In this document: positions 1 to 6,205 of the stretch, piece by piece
How the letters are laid out: each line of letters opens with the position of its first letter
How positions within the stretch are numbered: position 1 is the stretch's first letter
Source of the DNA: F1-60-MAGs149 sp037133215
Lineage (GTDB): Bacteria; Actinomycetota; Thermoleophilia; Gaiellales; F1-60-MAGs149
Direction: 5' to 3'
DNA: 6,205 nucleotides
Assembly (NCBI GenBank): GCA_037133215.1
Contig: JBAXOM010000114.1
Span: 1 to 6,205, forward strand
Made by a program: the position numbers and the translations under genes
Notes under the pieces: generated by a model
Databases searched by the model: none
What the model saw: only the letters and a program-made list of their open reading frames with translations
What the model was told of the DNA's origin: nothing

Positions 1-37
1 GCTTGCCGGATGGGGTGACGAGCTGGGGATCACTCAT
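1..37 (-). CDS. Possible 5' end of a gene downstream of soxG (cut by window edge)
   Basis: An ATG at 37-35 on the minus strand opens a frame that runs off the window after 12 codons (MSDPQLVTPSGK). It starts 43 bases after the soxG stop on the same strand, so it could be the next gene of the operon. Genes that follow soxBDAG in other bacteria include a serine dehydratase and formyl-THF deformylase, but twelve residues are too few to identify this one. No clear Shine-Dalgarno sequence precedes the ATG, so the start itself is uncertain. Confidence 0.3.
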   Translation of the reverse strand, partial: MSDPQLVTPSGK

Positions 38-60
38 GCCGCAGACGGTACCGGAATCGC

Positions 61-80
61 GGCACCGACCGGCGCCGACC
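61..80. repeat. Imperfect 10-bp tandem duplication next to the soxG stop
   Basis: GGCACCGACC (61-70) is followed directly by GGCGCCGACC (71-80), with 9 of 10 bases identical. It lies just beyond the soxG stop codon in the short gap before the possible next gene. There is no long stem and no T-tract, so it does not look like a terminator. It may be chance in GC-rich DNA. Confidence 0.3.
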
Positions 81-656
81 TTAGCGGGCGTCGGCCTGGA
101 GCCCAAGCAGGCCGTCGAGCAGCCACTCGGCGACATAGGCCGCAAACGACGGGCGGACGAGCAAGAGGTACGTGTCGTCGGTGCGCTGATCGATCAGGAC
201 GCCGGCCTTCTGGATCAAGGTCTGGGCGCATTGGCCAGGGCCAAAGACGCGTGGATGAAAATCGATCGTGCAGCACGTCGCGAGTACGTCGCGCGCAAAG
301 GCGCCCGACAGTTCAAGACCCGTGCGGTTAGCCGACAAGTCGATCACGGCACCATCCGCGCCAACCGCGGCGGTGAGGCTTGCAACGAGCGCGTCTTCCT
401 GACCATCAGCGGCCACGACAAGCCACTCATCTGGCCCAAGCCAGAGCACGCGGTTCGTGCCCGCAGCGACCGCGCGATTCGGGCCAGGTAGCTCGGACCC
501 GAGGACGGCGGCAAGCCGTGCGGCCGCCGGCCCATCCGGATCGAGCCGCAGGCCGACCTGGGCGAGAAACGGCACCGTGGTCAGACGCGTGTCGCCGACG
601 GTCGTCGCGGCAATCGTCGCGTCGAGCGCGGCCAGTGGTTCGGCTCGACTAGCCAT
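81..656 (-). CDS. soxG: Sarcosine oxidase, gamma subunit (SoxG)
   Basis: This is the gamma subunit of heterotetrameric sarcosine oxidase, 191 residues, close to the usual length of about 190-210. The family has a fold related to part of the aminomethyltransferase GcvT and binds the alpha subunit; it has no known catalytic residues of its own. Family-like stretches are LWLGPDEWLVV (about 71-81), IDLSANRTGLELSG (about 105-118) and the run from IDFHPRVF to CAQTLIQKAGVLI (about 131-155). The frame stays open upstream to 833, but that extension is antisense-like, arginine-rich sequence overlapping soxA. The ATG at 656 is preferred because it has a GAGGGGG Shine-Dalgarno (672-666) nine bases upstream and gives the expected N-terminus (MASRAEPLAALDA). 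The start overlaps the soxA stop by eight bases (ATGGCTAG), which implies coupled translation. It is the last recognised subunit gene of the operon. Confidence 0.93.
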   Translation of the reverse strand: MASRAEPLAALDATIAATTVGDTRLTTVPFLAQVGLRLDPDGPAAARLAAVLGSELPGPNRAVAAGTNRVLWLGPDEWLVVAADGQEDALVASLTAAVGADGAVIDLSANRTGLELSGAFARDVLATCCTIDFHPRVFGPGQCAQTLIQKAGVLIDQRTDDTYLLLVRPSFAAYVAEWLLDGLLGLQADAR

Positions 657-3486
657 CGCGGCGAGCCCCCTCAGCGTCGAAGATGATCGGATCGACCAGC
701 TCGACGGCGACGGTGCGATCGAGCAGCGGCGCGTAGATCGTCTCGCCAATTCGGCTCCGGCCACCACGGACGAGCGCCAGACCAAACGTGCGACCCATCG
801 CAGCGCTCTCGTACGACGAAGTGACGTGCCCAATCATCGCGACGGGGATCTCGTACTCCGCCGTCTCAATCAACTGTGCGCCCTCAGGTAGACGGTCGTT
901 TGGATCGACGGGCACGATGCCGACGAGCTGCTTGCGGTCGTCGCGGAGCATGTCCGAGCGGCGCAGGCTGCGACGACCGACGAATTCCTTGTCGGCAATC
1001 ATCCAATCGAGCCCTAGATCGAGCGGTGTGACCGTGCCATCCGTCTCTTGGCCGACGATGAAGTAGCCCTTCTCGGCACGTAGTACGTGCATCGCCTCGG
1101 TGCCGTAGGGCGTAATCCCATGGGCCTCGCCGGCTGCAAAGACCGCCTCCCACATCGCAAGACCCGACGTCGTCGGCACGTTGATCTCGAAGGCGAGCTC
1201 GCCCGAGAACGAGATGCGTGCCACACGGGCGGGTATACCCGCTACCACGGCGTCCTCAACCTGCATGAACTTGAAACTGTCCTGGGTGACATCGAGGTCG
1301 GGTGCGAGCGTTGCCATCACCGCGCGCGCCTGCGGCCCAACCACGGCGACCGTCGCCCACTGCTCCGTCACACTCGTCAGCCAGACGTCGAGGTCGGGCC
1401 ACTCGGTCTGGAGAAAATCCTCCATCCAGTCGAGCACGCCAGCCGCGCCACCCGTGGTCGTCGTCGCCACGAAATTATCTTCCGCAACCCGCAAGACGAC
1501 ACCGTCATCGAAGATCATGCCATCCGCTTTGCACATCACGCCATAGCGGGCACGACCGACCTTGAGCGTGCTCATCGTGCCCGTGTAGAGCCGATCAAGA
1601 AAGACGCCAACGTCCTTGCCACGCAGATCGATCTTGCCGAGCGTCGAGGCGTCCATCATGCCGACGCCTTCGCGAACCGCCGCGCACTCGCGCAGCACGG
1701 CCGCGTCCATGTCCTCCGTGCCCTGCGGGAAAAACCATGGGCGCTTCCACTGGCCAACATCCTCGAAGACGGCTCCGTGTGCGACGTGCCAGGGATGGAT
1801 CGCCGTGGTCCGGACGGGGTCGAAGCGCGCGCCAAGCGCACGACCGGCCAACGAACCGAAGGTGACGGGCTGGGCTGGCGGCCGCGCATTCGACACGCCA
1901 ATCGTGCTGAAGTCGAGGTCGAAGTGGTCGGCCGTCAGACGCCCCGCATTGACCTTGGCGGTGCGGCCCTGCTCGGTGCCCGTGCCGACGAGCGTGTAGC
2001 GCTTGAGGTGCTCCACGTTCGTGATGCCCGAGTTGAGCGCGCGCTCGATGCCCGCCATCGTGACGTCGCGGTGATGATCGACGAAGGTGTGCGACTCGTC
2101 GCCATCGGCTGCAGCCACGCGGACAAAATCTGCTGGGGCCTGCTCGGTAACGTCAGCAGCCTCGGGTGCCGCCGGACCGCTGGCAGCCGAACCAAAGCCC
2201 GTTGTCTCGGCAGCAACAAGACCGATTAGGTGCCCATCGCGACGACACGCCGTAGTGCCGAAAATGCCTGCGGCGGCACCGGTTACACGCTGCCCAGCGA
2301 CGACGTTGTCTTGCACGAAGGCCAGCACCTGCTCGTCCCAGCGCGCCGTGCCACCAAGGTAGTGGTGCAAGTCGAAGAGCGGATCCCAGCCGCCCGACAC
2401 GGCCAGCACATCGCAGGTGATCAGCTCGGTGTCGCCGCCACCAAGCGGTGCCACAACCACGCCAGCGAGCGCACCATCCTCAGAGGCCGTGGTGTCCATG
2501 ACGACGCTCCCGCCACGCACCTCAACACCCAGCTCGCGCGCACGACGGGGCAACCAGCCTTGGGGATCGGGACGGACGTCAACCACCAGCGCCACGTCCA
2601 CACCCGCGTTGATCAGGTCGAGCACCGTGCGATACGCATCGTCGTTGGTCGTAAAGACCACGGCACGCTCTGGCACGAGGCCGTAGCGATGCAGGTAGCC
2701 ACGCACACCAGCCGCGAGCATCACGCCCGGGCGGTCGTTGTTCGGAAAGACGAGTGGGCGTTCGGTGGCACCCGTCGCGACGACCAGCTCGTGTGTGCGC
2801 ACCTGCCACATGCGACGCAGGGCACGGCCACGACGCTTCGCCTCCGGCAGGTGCTCGCTGACGCGCTGCATCAATGCGATCGCGCCTTGATCACCCACGT
2901 TGAAGACGGTCGTGCGCTTCAGGATCGTCACCGCTGGGTTGTCCCGCAGACGCTGCTCGACGTCGGCGACCCACAGATGCGCCGGACGATCATCAATCAC
3001 CGCGTCCTCGCCCAGCAGCGAGCCGCCGAGGTGCGGATGCTCATCCACGAGCAAGACCCGCGCGCCCGCCTCGGCAGCGGCGAGCGCTGCGGCAAGACCA
3101 GCTGGCCCAGCACCCGCGACAAGCACGTCGCAGTGGGCGTGGCGCTTCTCGAAACGACCCGTGTCGGTGCCGGTCGGCAAGACGCCCTTGTGAATGCGGC
3201 TCAACGCGGTCAAACCCTCGTAAACCTCGACCTGCGTCAGGCGCATCAGCGGCTCGGACGACTCGCCCGTACCGATCTGTCCAAAGGCGTTGGGGTCCGA
3301 CATGGTGTCGGTCACGACACCGCGTGGGCGATTCATCAACACGCTCGAGCCAAGCACGCGGACACGATTCGCCAGCAGAGCAGAGGCAACCGTGTCGCCC
3401 GGGTGCGCGCTCATCGCCCGCCCATCCCAGGTGAAGGTGATCGTGCGATCGTCGTTGATGCGGCCGCGACCGGCGAGGCGCTTCAT
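649..3486 (-). CDS. soxA: Sarcosine oxidase, alpha subunit (SoxA)
   Basis: This is the large subunit of heterotetrameric sarcosine oxidase, 945 residues, normal for the family. Residues 1-110 form the N-terminal ferredoxin-like domain (NRPRGVV at about 52-58). It contains no cysteine, since the first is C119, so it cannot hold a 2Fe-2S cluster; this is usual for TSOX. A dinucleotide-binding domain follows, with GAGPAG at 125-130, acidic residues D148/E149 at the end of the next strand, the ATGATERPLVFPNNDRPG segment (237-254) and SGGWDP (364-369). In known TSOX this domain binds NAD+ tightly. From about residue 560 to the end is a GcvT-like folate-binding domain (DASTLGKIDLRG 612-623, FDDGVVLRVAEDNF 659-672, ISFSGELAFEINVP 758-771, EFVGRRSL 834-841). 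It transfers the methyl-derived carbon to tetrahydrofolate. The ATG overlaps the soxD stop (ATGA), and GAGG at 3497-3494 lies seven bases upstream. Confidence 0.97.
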   Translation of the reverse strand: MKRLAGRGRINDDRTITFTWDGRAMSAHPGDTVASALLANRVRVLGSSVLMNRPRGVVTDTMSDPNAFGQIGTGESSEPLMRLTQVEVYEGLTALSRIHKGVLPTGTDTGRFEKRHAHCDVLVAGAGPAGLAAALAAAEAGARVLLVDEHPHLGGSLLGEDAVIDDRPAHLWVADVEQRLRDNPAVTILKRTTVFNVGDQGAIALMQRVSEHLPEAKRRGRALRRMWQVRTHELVVATGATERPLVFPNNDRPGVMLAAGVRGYLHRYGLVPERAVVFTTNDDAYRTVLDLINAGVDVALVVDVRPDPQGWLPRRARELGVEVRGGSVVMDTTASEDGALAGVVVAPLGGGDTELITCDVLAVSGGWDPLFDLHHYLGGTARWDEQVLAFVQDNVVAGQRVTGAAAGIFGTTACRRDGHLIGLVAAETTGFGSAASGPAAPEAADVTEQAPADFVRVAAADGDESHTFVDHHRDVTMAGIERALNSGITNVEHLKRYTLVGTGTEQGRTAKVNAGRLTADHFDLDFSTIGVSNARPPAQPVTFGSLAGRALGARFDPVRTTAIHPWHVAHGAVFEDVGQWKRPWFFPQGTEDMDAAVLRECAAVREGVGMMDASTLGKIDLRGKDVGVFLDRLYTGTMSTLKVGRARYGVMCKADGMIFDDGVVLRVAEDNFVATTTTGGAAGVLDWMEDFLQTEWPDLDVWLTSVTEQWATVAVVGPQARAVMATLAPDLDVTQDSFKFMQVEDAVVAGIPARVARISFSGELAFEINVPTTSGLAMWEAVFAAGEAHGITPYGTEAMHVLRAEKGYFIVGQETDGTVTPLDLGLDWMIADKEFVGRRSLRRSDMLRDDRKQLVGIVPVDPNDRLPEGAQLIETAEYEIPVAMIGHVTSSYESAAMGRTFGLALVRGGRSRIGETIYAPLLDRTVAVELVDPIIFDAEGARRDG

Positions 3487-3761
3487 CGAGCGTCCTCTGG
3501 CTGCTCACCCGAGCGGTACGAGCCAACCATTTCGTGGGTGCCATTATCGCGAATCACGTTGAACCAGCGGCGACAACCCGCTGCGTGGTTCCAGCGCTCG
3601 GCGTAGCGACCGCGCGAGTTGTCGCGGACGAAGAGGAAGCGCGTCCACTCCTCATCAGAGAGCTGCTCGGGGTCGGCCGGATAGGCGACGTGCGCCTGGC
3701 CGCCGTACTTAAACTCGGGCTCGTCGCGCGGGCCGCAGTAGGGGCAACGAATCTGGAACAT
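3483..3761 (-). CDS. soxD: Sarcosine oxidase, delta subunit (SoxD), zinc-binding
   Basis: This is the small delta subunit of heterotetrameric sarcosine oxidase, 92 residues, close to the usual 85-100. It begins with the family motif MFQIRCPYCGPR. Cysteines C6 and C9, with H59 and C63 in WNHAAGCRRWF, match the four zinc ligands known from TSOX crystal structures, so the structural zinc site looks intact. Other family stretches are EFKYGGQAHVAYP (about 16-28) and LFVRDNSRGRYAERW (about 43-57). The subunit has no known catalytic activity; it stabilises the complex. The start overlaps the soxB stop by one base (TGATG), and I see no separate strong Shine-Dalgarno, so it is probably translated by ribosomes finishing soxB. 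Its stop overlaps the soxA start by four bases. Confidence 0.96.
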   Translation of the reverse strand: MFQIRCPYCGPRDEPEFKYGGQAHVAYPADPEQLSDEEWTRFLFVRDNSRGRYAERWNHAAGCRRWFNVIRDNGTHEMVGSYRSGEQPEDAR

Positions 3762-4984
3762 CAGTGGGCGACTGCTGCCGCACCGTGCTCGTCGATCAGC
3801 TCGCCGGTCTCGAAGCGCTCGAGCGAGAACGGGCGGTTGAGGGCGTGCGGCTCACCCGTCGCGATCGTGTGCGCCATCACCCAGCCAGAGCCAGGCGTGG
3901 CCTTAAAGCCCCCGGTTCCCCAGCCGCAGTTGACGTAGAGGTTCTCGACAGGCGTCAAGCCCACGATCGGCGAGGCATCGGGACAGACATCGACGATGCC
4001 GCCCCAGGTGCGCAGCAAACGCGCGCGCGAGAACTGCGGAAACAGCTGCATGCCAGCACTCATCTGCTCTTCAATCACGTGCAGTCCACCGCGCTGTGCA
4101 TACGAGTTGAAGGCGTCGATCCCGGCGCCCATCACGAGCTCACCCTTGTGCGCCTGCGAGACGTAGACGTGGACCGCGTTGCTCATCACGACGCAGTTGA
4201 GAACCTGCTCGTAAACCTCGCTGACGAGCGCCTGCAAGGGGTGGGATTGGATCGGTACCGCGAAGCCGGCCATCGCCGTCAAGAGGCTGGTGCGACCAGC
4301 AGCGACGAGCCCGACTTTGCCGGCAGCGATCGGTCCACGCGACGTCTGGAGCCCGGTTACGCGACCGTTAACGACATCGATGTCCGTCACCTCACAGCCC
4401 TGGATGATGTCCACCCCAAGCGCGTCGCAGGCTCGACCGAGCGCGAAGATGACAGCGTCGTGACGCGCGATGCCGCCGCGTCGCTGGAGCGTCGCACCCA
4501 TCACCGGGTAGCGCGCCTCGGGGGAAATATCCACGATCGGACAGAACTCTTTGACGGCGTCGGCATCGAGCCACTCAGCGTCAACACCGTTGAGGCGGTT
4601 GGCGTTGACGCGACGAATACTCTCGCGCTCGTCGTGCAGGTTGTGGGCCAGGTTGAGCACGCCACGCTGCGAAAAGAGAATGTCGTAATCGAGCTCTTCT
4701 GCCCAGCCTTCCCAGAGCTGGAGCGCGTGCTCGTACATGGCGGCGCTCTCGTCCCAGAGATAGTTCGAGCGAATGATCGTCGTATTGCGCACGGCGTTGC
4801 CGTTGCCAATCCAGCCGCGCTCGACAACCGCGATGTTCGTCAGGCCATGGTTTTTGGCGAGGTAGTACGCAGTCGAGAGGCCGTGCAGACCGCCACCGAC
4901 GATGACTGCGTCATACGACGACTTCGGCTCAGGGTTCCGCCAGAGAAACGGAGCATTGTGGAGTGCGTGTTCGTTCGGATCCAA
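3761..4984 (-). CDS. soxB: Sarcosine oxidase, beta subunit (SoxB), flavoprotein
   Basis: This is the catalytic flavin subunit of heterotetrameric sarcosine oxidase, 407 residues, normal for the family. It binds FAD non-covalently, oxidises sarcosine, and carries covalent FMN that passes electrons to O2 to give H2O2. The FAD-binding Rossmann motif is at 27-36 (VIVGGGLHGL), with E55 (AVVERG) at the end of the next strand. H175 in GGIARHDAV corresponds to the histidine that bears FMN in the Corynebacterium and Stenotrophomonas enzymes. Other strong blocks are NTTIIRSNYLWDES (67-80), FSQRGVLNLAH (104-114), SQAHKGELVMGAG (276-288), GGIVDVCPDASPIVGLTPVENLY (328-350) and the GWGTGGFKATPG flavin motif (354-365). 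The start is TTG: an in-frame TAG lies six codons upstream (5002-5000), no ATG lies between, and GGAG sits five bases before the TTG. It is the first gene of the operon. Confidence 0.97.
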   Translation of the reverse strand: MDPNEHALHNAPFLWRNPEPKSSYDAVIVGGGLHGLSTAYYLAKNHGLTNIAVVERGWIGNGNAVRNTTIIRSNYLWDESAAMYEHALQLWEGWAEELDYDILFSQRGVLNLAHNLHDERESIRRVNANRLNGVDAEWLDADAVKEFCPIVDISPEARYPVMGATLQRRGGIARHDAVIFALGRACDALGVDIIQGCEVTDIDVVNGRVTGLQTSRGPIAAGKVGLVAAGRTSLLTAMAGFAVPIQSHPLQALVSEVYEQVLNCVVMSNAVHVYVSQAHKGELVMGAGIDAFNSYAQRGGLHVIEEQMSAGMQLFPQFSRARLLRTWGGIVDVCPDASPIVGLTPVENLYVNCGWGTGGFKATPGSGWVMAHTIATGEPHALNRPFSLERFETGELIDEHGAAAVAH

Positions 4985-4989
4985 GGTCG

Positions 4990-4993
4990 CTCC
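4990..4993 (-). promoter_or_regulatory. Shine-Dalgarno of soxB
   Basis: GGAG on the minus strand lies five bases before the TTG start codon at 4984-4982. Together with the in-frame TAG at 5002-5000 it fixes TTG as the start of soxB, because no upstream ATG or GTG is available in frame. Confidence 0.7.
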
Positions 4994-5024
4994 GTTGGGC
5001 TAGACGTTCGGCGTGACATTTCAG

Positions 5025-5054
5025 AGAATACGATTGCTTGGCACTCCTTGTCAA
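5025..5054 (-). promoter_or_regulatory. Predicted sigma-70-type promoter of the sox operon
   Basis: On the minus strand a perfect -35 hexamer TTGACA (5054-5049) is followed after 18 bases by TATTCT (5030-5025). That hexamer matches the TATAAT consensus at four positions, including the key first A and last T. Transcription would start near 5018, giving a leader of about 35 bases before the soxB TTG. That leader is too short for a known riboswitch. The -35 element lies inside the inverted repeat at 5035-5057, which suggests control by a DNA-binding protein. This is read from the sequence only. Confidence 0.6.
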
Positions 5055-5057
5055 GCA
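5035..5057. promoter_or_regulatory. Inverted repeat, candidate operator between sox and the dehydrogenase
   Basis: The arms are TGCTTGGCA (5035-5043) and TGTCAAGCA (5049-5057), separated by CTCCT. They pair at 8 of 9 positions. The right arm contains the -35 hexamer of the sox promoter and most of a possible -35 for the plus-strand gene. The 23-bp length and two-fold symmetry are typical of a dimeric regulator's site. No regulator gene is in the window, so the binding protein is unknown. Confidence 0.5.
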
Positions 5058-5076
5058 GCGCCATGAACGCCAGACT
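5048..5076 (+). promoter_or_regulatory. Possible promoter of the divergent dehydrogenase gene
   Basis: On the plus strand TTGTCA (5048-5053) matches the -35 consensus at five of six bases. Seventeen bases later is CAGACT (5071-5076), a poor -10 that matches at three positions. Transcription would then begin close to the ATG at 5083, giving a leaderless mRNA. That fits the lack of any Shine-Dalgarno sequence and is common in actinobacteria. The -10 is weak, so this is tentative. An alternative -10-like TACGAT at 5029-5034 has no matching -35. Confidence 0.28.
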
Positions 5077-5082
5077 GCACAA

Positions 5083-6180
5083 ATGACAACCATGCGCGCG
5101 GCCATTCTCCACGAATACAACTCCCCCCTCGTCGTGCACGACAACGTGCTGGTCGCAGACCCGAAGGCGGGCGAGGTACTCGTCAAGCTTGGCGCCAGCG
5201 GTGTCTGCCGCTCTGACGTGCACTCCAGCGAATGGGTTGGCGTCCAACCAATCCCCTCGCTCCTCGGACATGAAGGCGCTGGCACCGTTGTCGCCGTCGG
5301 ACTTGGCGTGACTGAACTCGCAATTGGTGATCGTGTCGTCCTGATGTGGGTCGCTCCCTGCGGCTCCTGCAAGATGTGCGACCGCGAACGCCCCTCGCTC
5401 TGTGAAGGGCAGGGTTCGTACGAACTTGGGTTCGCCGTTGACGGCACGAGCCGCTACTCACTCAATGGCGAGCTCATCCACCACTACTCGTGCTCGACCT
5501 TCGGTGAGTACAGCGTGGTCCCTGTGGAGGGGGCCATCAAGGTCGACACCGATCTCCCGTGGGAATACCTCGCGTTGGTTGGTTGCGCCGTGACGACTGG
5601 CGTGGGTGCCGCGATCAACACCACCAACGTGCGACCAGGAGACTCCGTGGCCGTCATCGGCTGCGGCGGTGTCGGTCTCAGCGTTATTCAGGGAGCCCGC
5701 ATTGCCGGCGCGTCGACCATCATCGCCGTCGATACGAACCCGGGCAAACTAGAACTCGCTCGCGAATTAGGCGCGACGGATACGGTCAACAGCTCTGACC
5801 TTGACGCCATCGGGGCCGTCAAGAAAATCTGCCCGAACGGTGTCGACCATGCGCTTGAAGCGCTCGGGCGAGACAACACGATCCAGCAGGCGATTGATAT
5901 GACCACTCGCGGCGGGCAGACAACGCTGATCGGTATGGCCAAGGCAGAGGTTCGGCCAAGCATCCCCGCGCTGGATATGGTCGTTGAGGAGCGCACCGTT
6001 GCGGGATCGTGGTACGGCTCATTCATTCCCGCCCGCGATATTCCCAAGATTGTTGGCTGGCTCGAAACAGGCGACCTCAAACTCGACGCCATCATCGAGC
6101 GCATCACACTCGACGACGTCAACACAGCCTTCGATCGCATCCGCTCCGGGGAGGCGAACCGTCAGGTGATCATCTTCTAG
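5083..6180 (+). CDS. Zinc-dependent, NAD-type alcohol/formaldehyde dehydrogenase family (MDR)
   Basis: This is a medium-chain zinc alcohol dehydrogenase of 365 residues, a complete length for the family. Numbering from 5083, the catalytic zinc ligands are C42 (SGVCRSD), H63 (LLGHEGAG) and C168 (LVGCAVTTGVG). The structural zinc cysteines are C93, C96, C99 and C107. The cofactor domain has GCGGVG at 193-198 and D217 at the end of the next strand (IIAVD), which favours NAD+ over NADP+. Overall it resembles the class III group, which includes thiol-linked formaldehyde dehydrogenases (S-hydroxymethyl-glutathione or -mycothiol) and nicotinoprotein alcohol dehydrogenases. Substrate cannot be read from the sequence. 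Its place opposite sarcosine oxidase, a potential formaldehyde source, suggests formaldehyde or a related one-carbon substrate. ATG 5083 and ATG 5092 (MRAAILHE) are both possible starts; neither has a Shine-Dalgarno. An in-frame TTG at 5038 lies within the operator-like repeat and is unlikely. Confidence 0.9.
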   Translation: MTTMRAAILHEYNSPLVVHDNVLVADPKAGEVLVKLGASGVCRSDVHSSEWVGVQPIPSLLGHEGAGTVVAVGLGVTELAIGDRVVLMWVAPCGSCKMCDRERPSLCEGQGSYELGFAVDGTSRYSLNGELIHHYSCSTFGEYSVVPVEGAIKVDTDLPWEYLALVGCAVTTGVGAAINTTNVRPGDSVAVIGCGGVGLSVIQGARIAGASTIIAVDTNPGKLELARELGATDTVNSSDLDAIGAVKKICPNGVDHALEALGRDNTIQQAIDMTTRGGQTTLIGMAKAEVRPSIPALDMVVEERTVAGSWYGSFIPARDIPKIVGWLETGDLKLDAIIERITLDDVNTAFDRIRSGEANRQVIIF

Positions 6181-6205
6181 GTGCCATTCTTGCCACGAAT
6201 GTCCG

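Noticed and set aside
74..95. Hairpin GCCGAC/GTCGGC (74-79 with 90-95) around the soxG stop as a terminator
   Set aside because: The stem is only six base pairs with a ten-base loop and no T-tract, and it overlaps the end of the soxG coding region.
657..833. N-terminal extension of soxG by 59 residues
   Set aside because: It would lie entirely within soxA, is arginine- and serine-rich, and has no counterpart in the family. The ATG at 656 has a good ribosome site and the expected protein start.
1087..3606. Two long plus-strand open frames (1087-2229 and 2230-3606, 380 and 458 codons) antisense to soxA
   Set aside because: They lie wholly opposite soxA apart from a short end over soxD, and their products are arginine- and histidine-rich without a recognisable domain. 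Open antisense frames are expected opposite a GC-rich gene.
4985..5024. Glycine-type riboswitch in the sox leader
   Set aside because: The predicted leader is about 35 bases, too short for a glycine riboswitch, and no such structure is visible.
5038..5082. TTG start at 5038 for the dehydrogenase, adding 15 residues
   Set aside because: It lies inside the inverted repeat and promoter region, lacks a ribosome site, and homologues begin near MRAAILHE.
3764..5086. 440-codon plus-strand open frame opposite the whole of soxB
   Set aside because: The product has no recognisable domain, and soxB on the other strand has every family motif. It is a shadow frame; only its last seven codons are noted separately as a possible leader ORF.
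1..6205. A new defence, mobile or otherwise undescribed system
   Set aside because: Nearly all of the window is accounted for by well-known metabolic genes with intact motifs. No integrase, transposase, repeat array or RNA gene is visible.

Overview
The window is GC-rich bacterial DNA. On the minus strand it carries a compact operon for the heterotetrameric sarcosine oxidase (TSOX), in the order soxB-soxD-soxA-soxG. A zinc-dependent medium-chain alcohol dehydrogenase is transcribed divergently on the plus strand. The high G/C at third codon positions, the SoxB N-terminus (FLWRNPEPKSSYD) and the style of the dehydrogenase suggest an actinobacterium. This is an inference from remembered family sequences, not from a search.

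Layout from left to right. Positions 1-37 may hold the first 12 codons of a minus-strand gene that follows soxG, with a short tandem repeat at 61-80. Then, read right to left: soxB (4984-3761, TTG start), soxD (3761-3483), soxA (3486-649) and soxG (656-81). Every junction inside the operon overlaps, by 1, 4 and 8 bases, so the four subunits are probably made from one transcript with coupled translation. The 98-base divergent region (4985-5082) holds a good sigma-70-type promoter for the sox operon and a 9-bp-arm inverted repeat over its -35 element. It also holds a weaker plus-strand promoter that shares the same -35 bases. The dehydrogenase (5083-6180) fills the rest, and the last 25 bases show nothing recognisable.

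How the genes work together. TSOX oxidises sarcosine (N-methylglycine) to glycine and H2O2. It passes the one-carbon unit to tetrahydrofolate as 5,10-methylene-THF, or releases formaldehyde when folate is lacking. The divergent dehydrogenase keeps both zinc sites and an NAD-type Rossmann fold. It belongs to the broad class that includes thiol-dependent formaldehyde dehydrogenases, so disposal of leaked formaldehyde is a reasonable but unproven role. The enzyme system itself is well described. The least explained parts are the shared promoter/operator region and the pairing with the dehydrogenase. I saw no RNA genes, mobile elements or CRISPR arrays.
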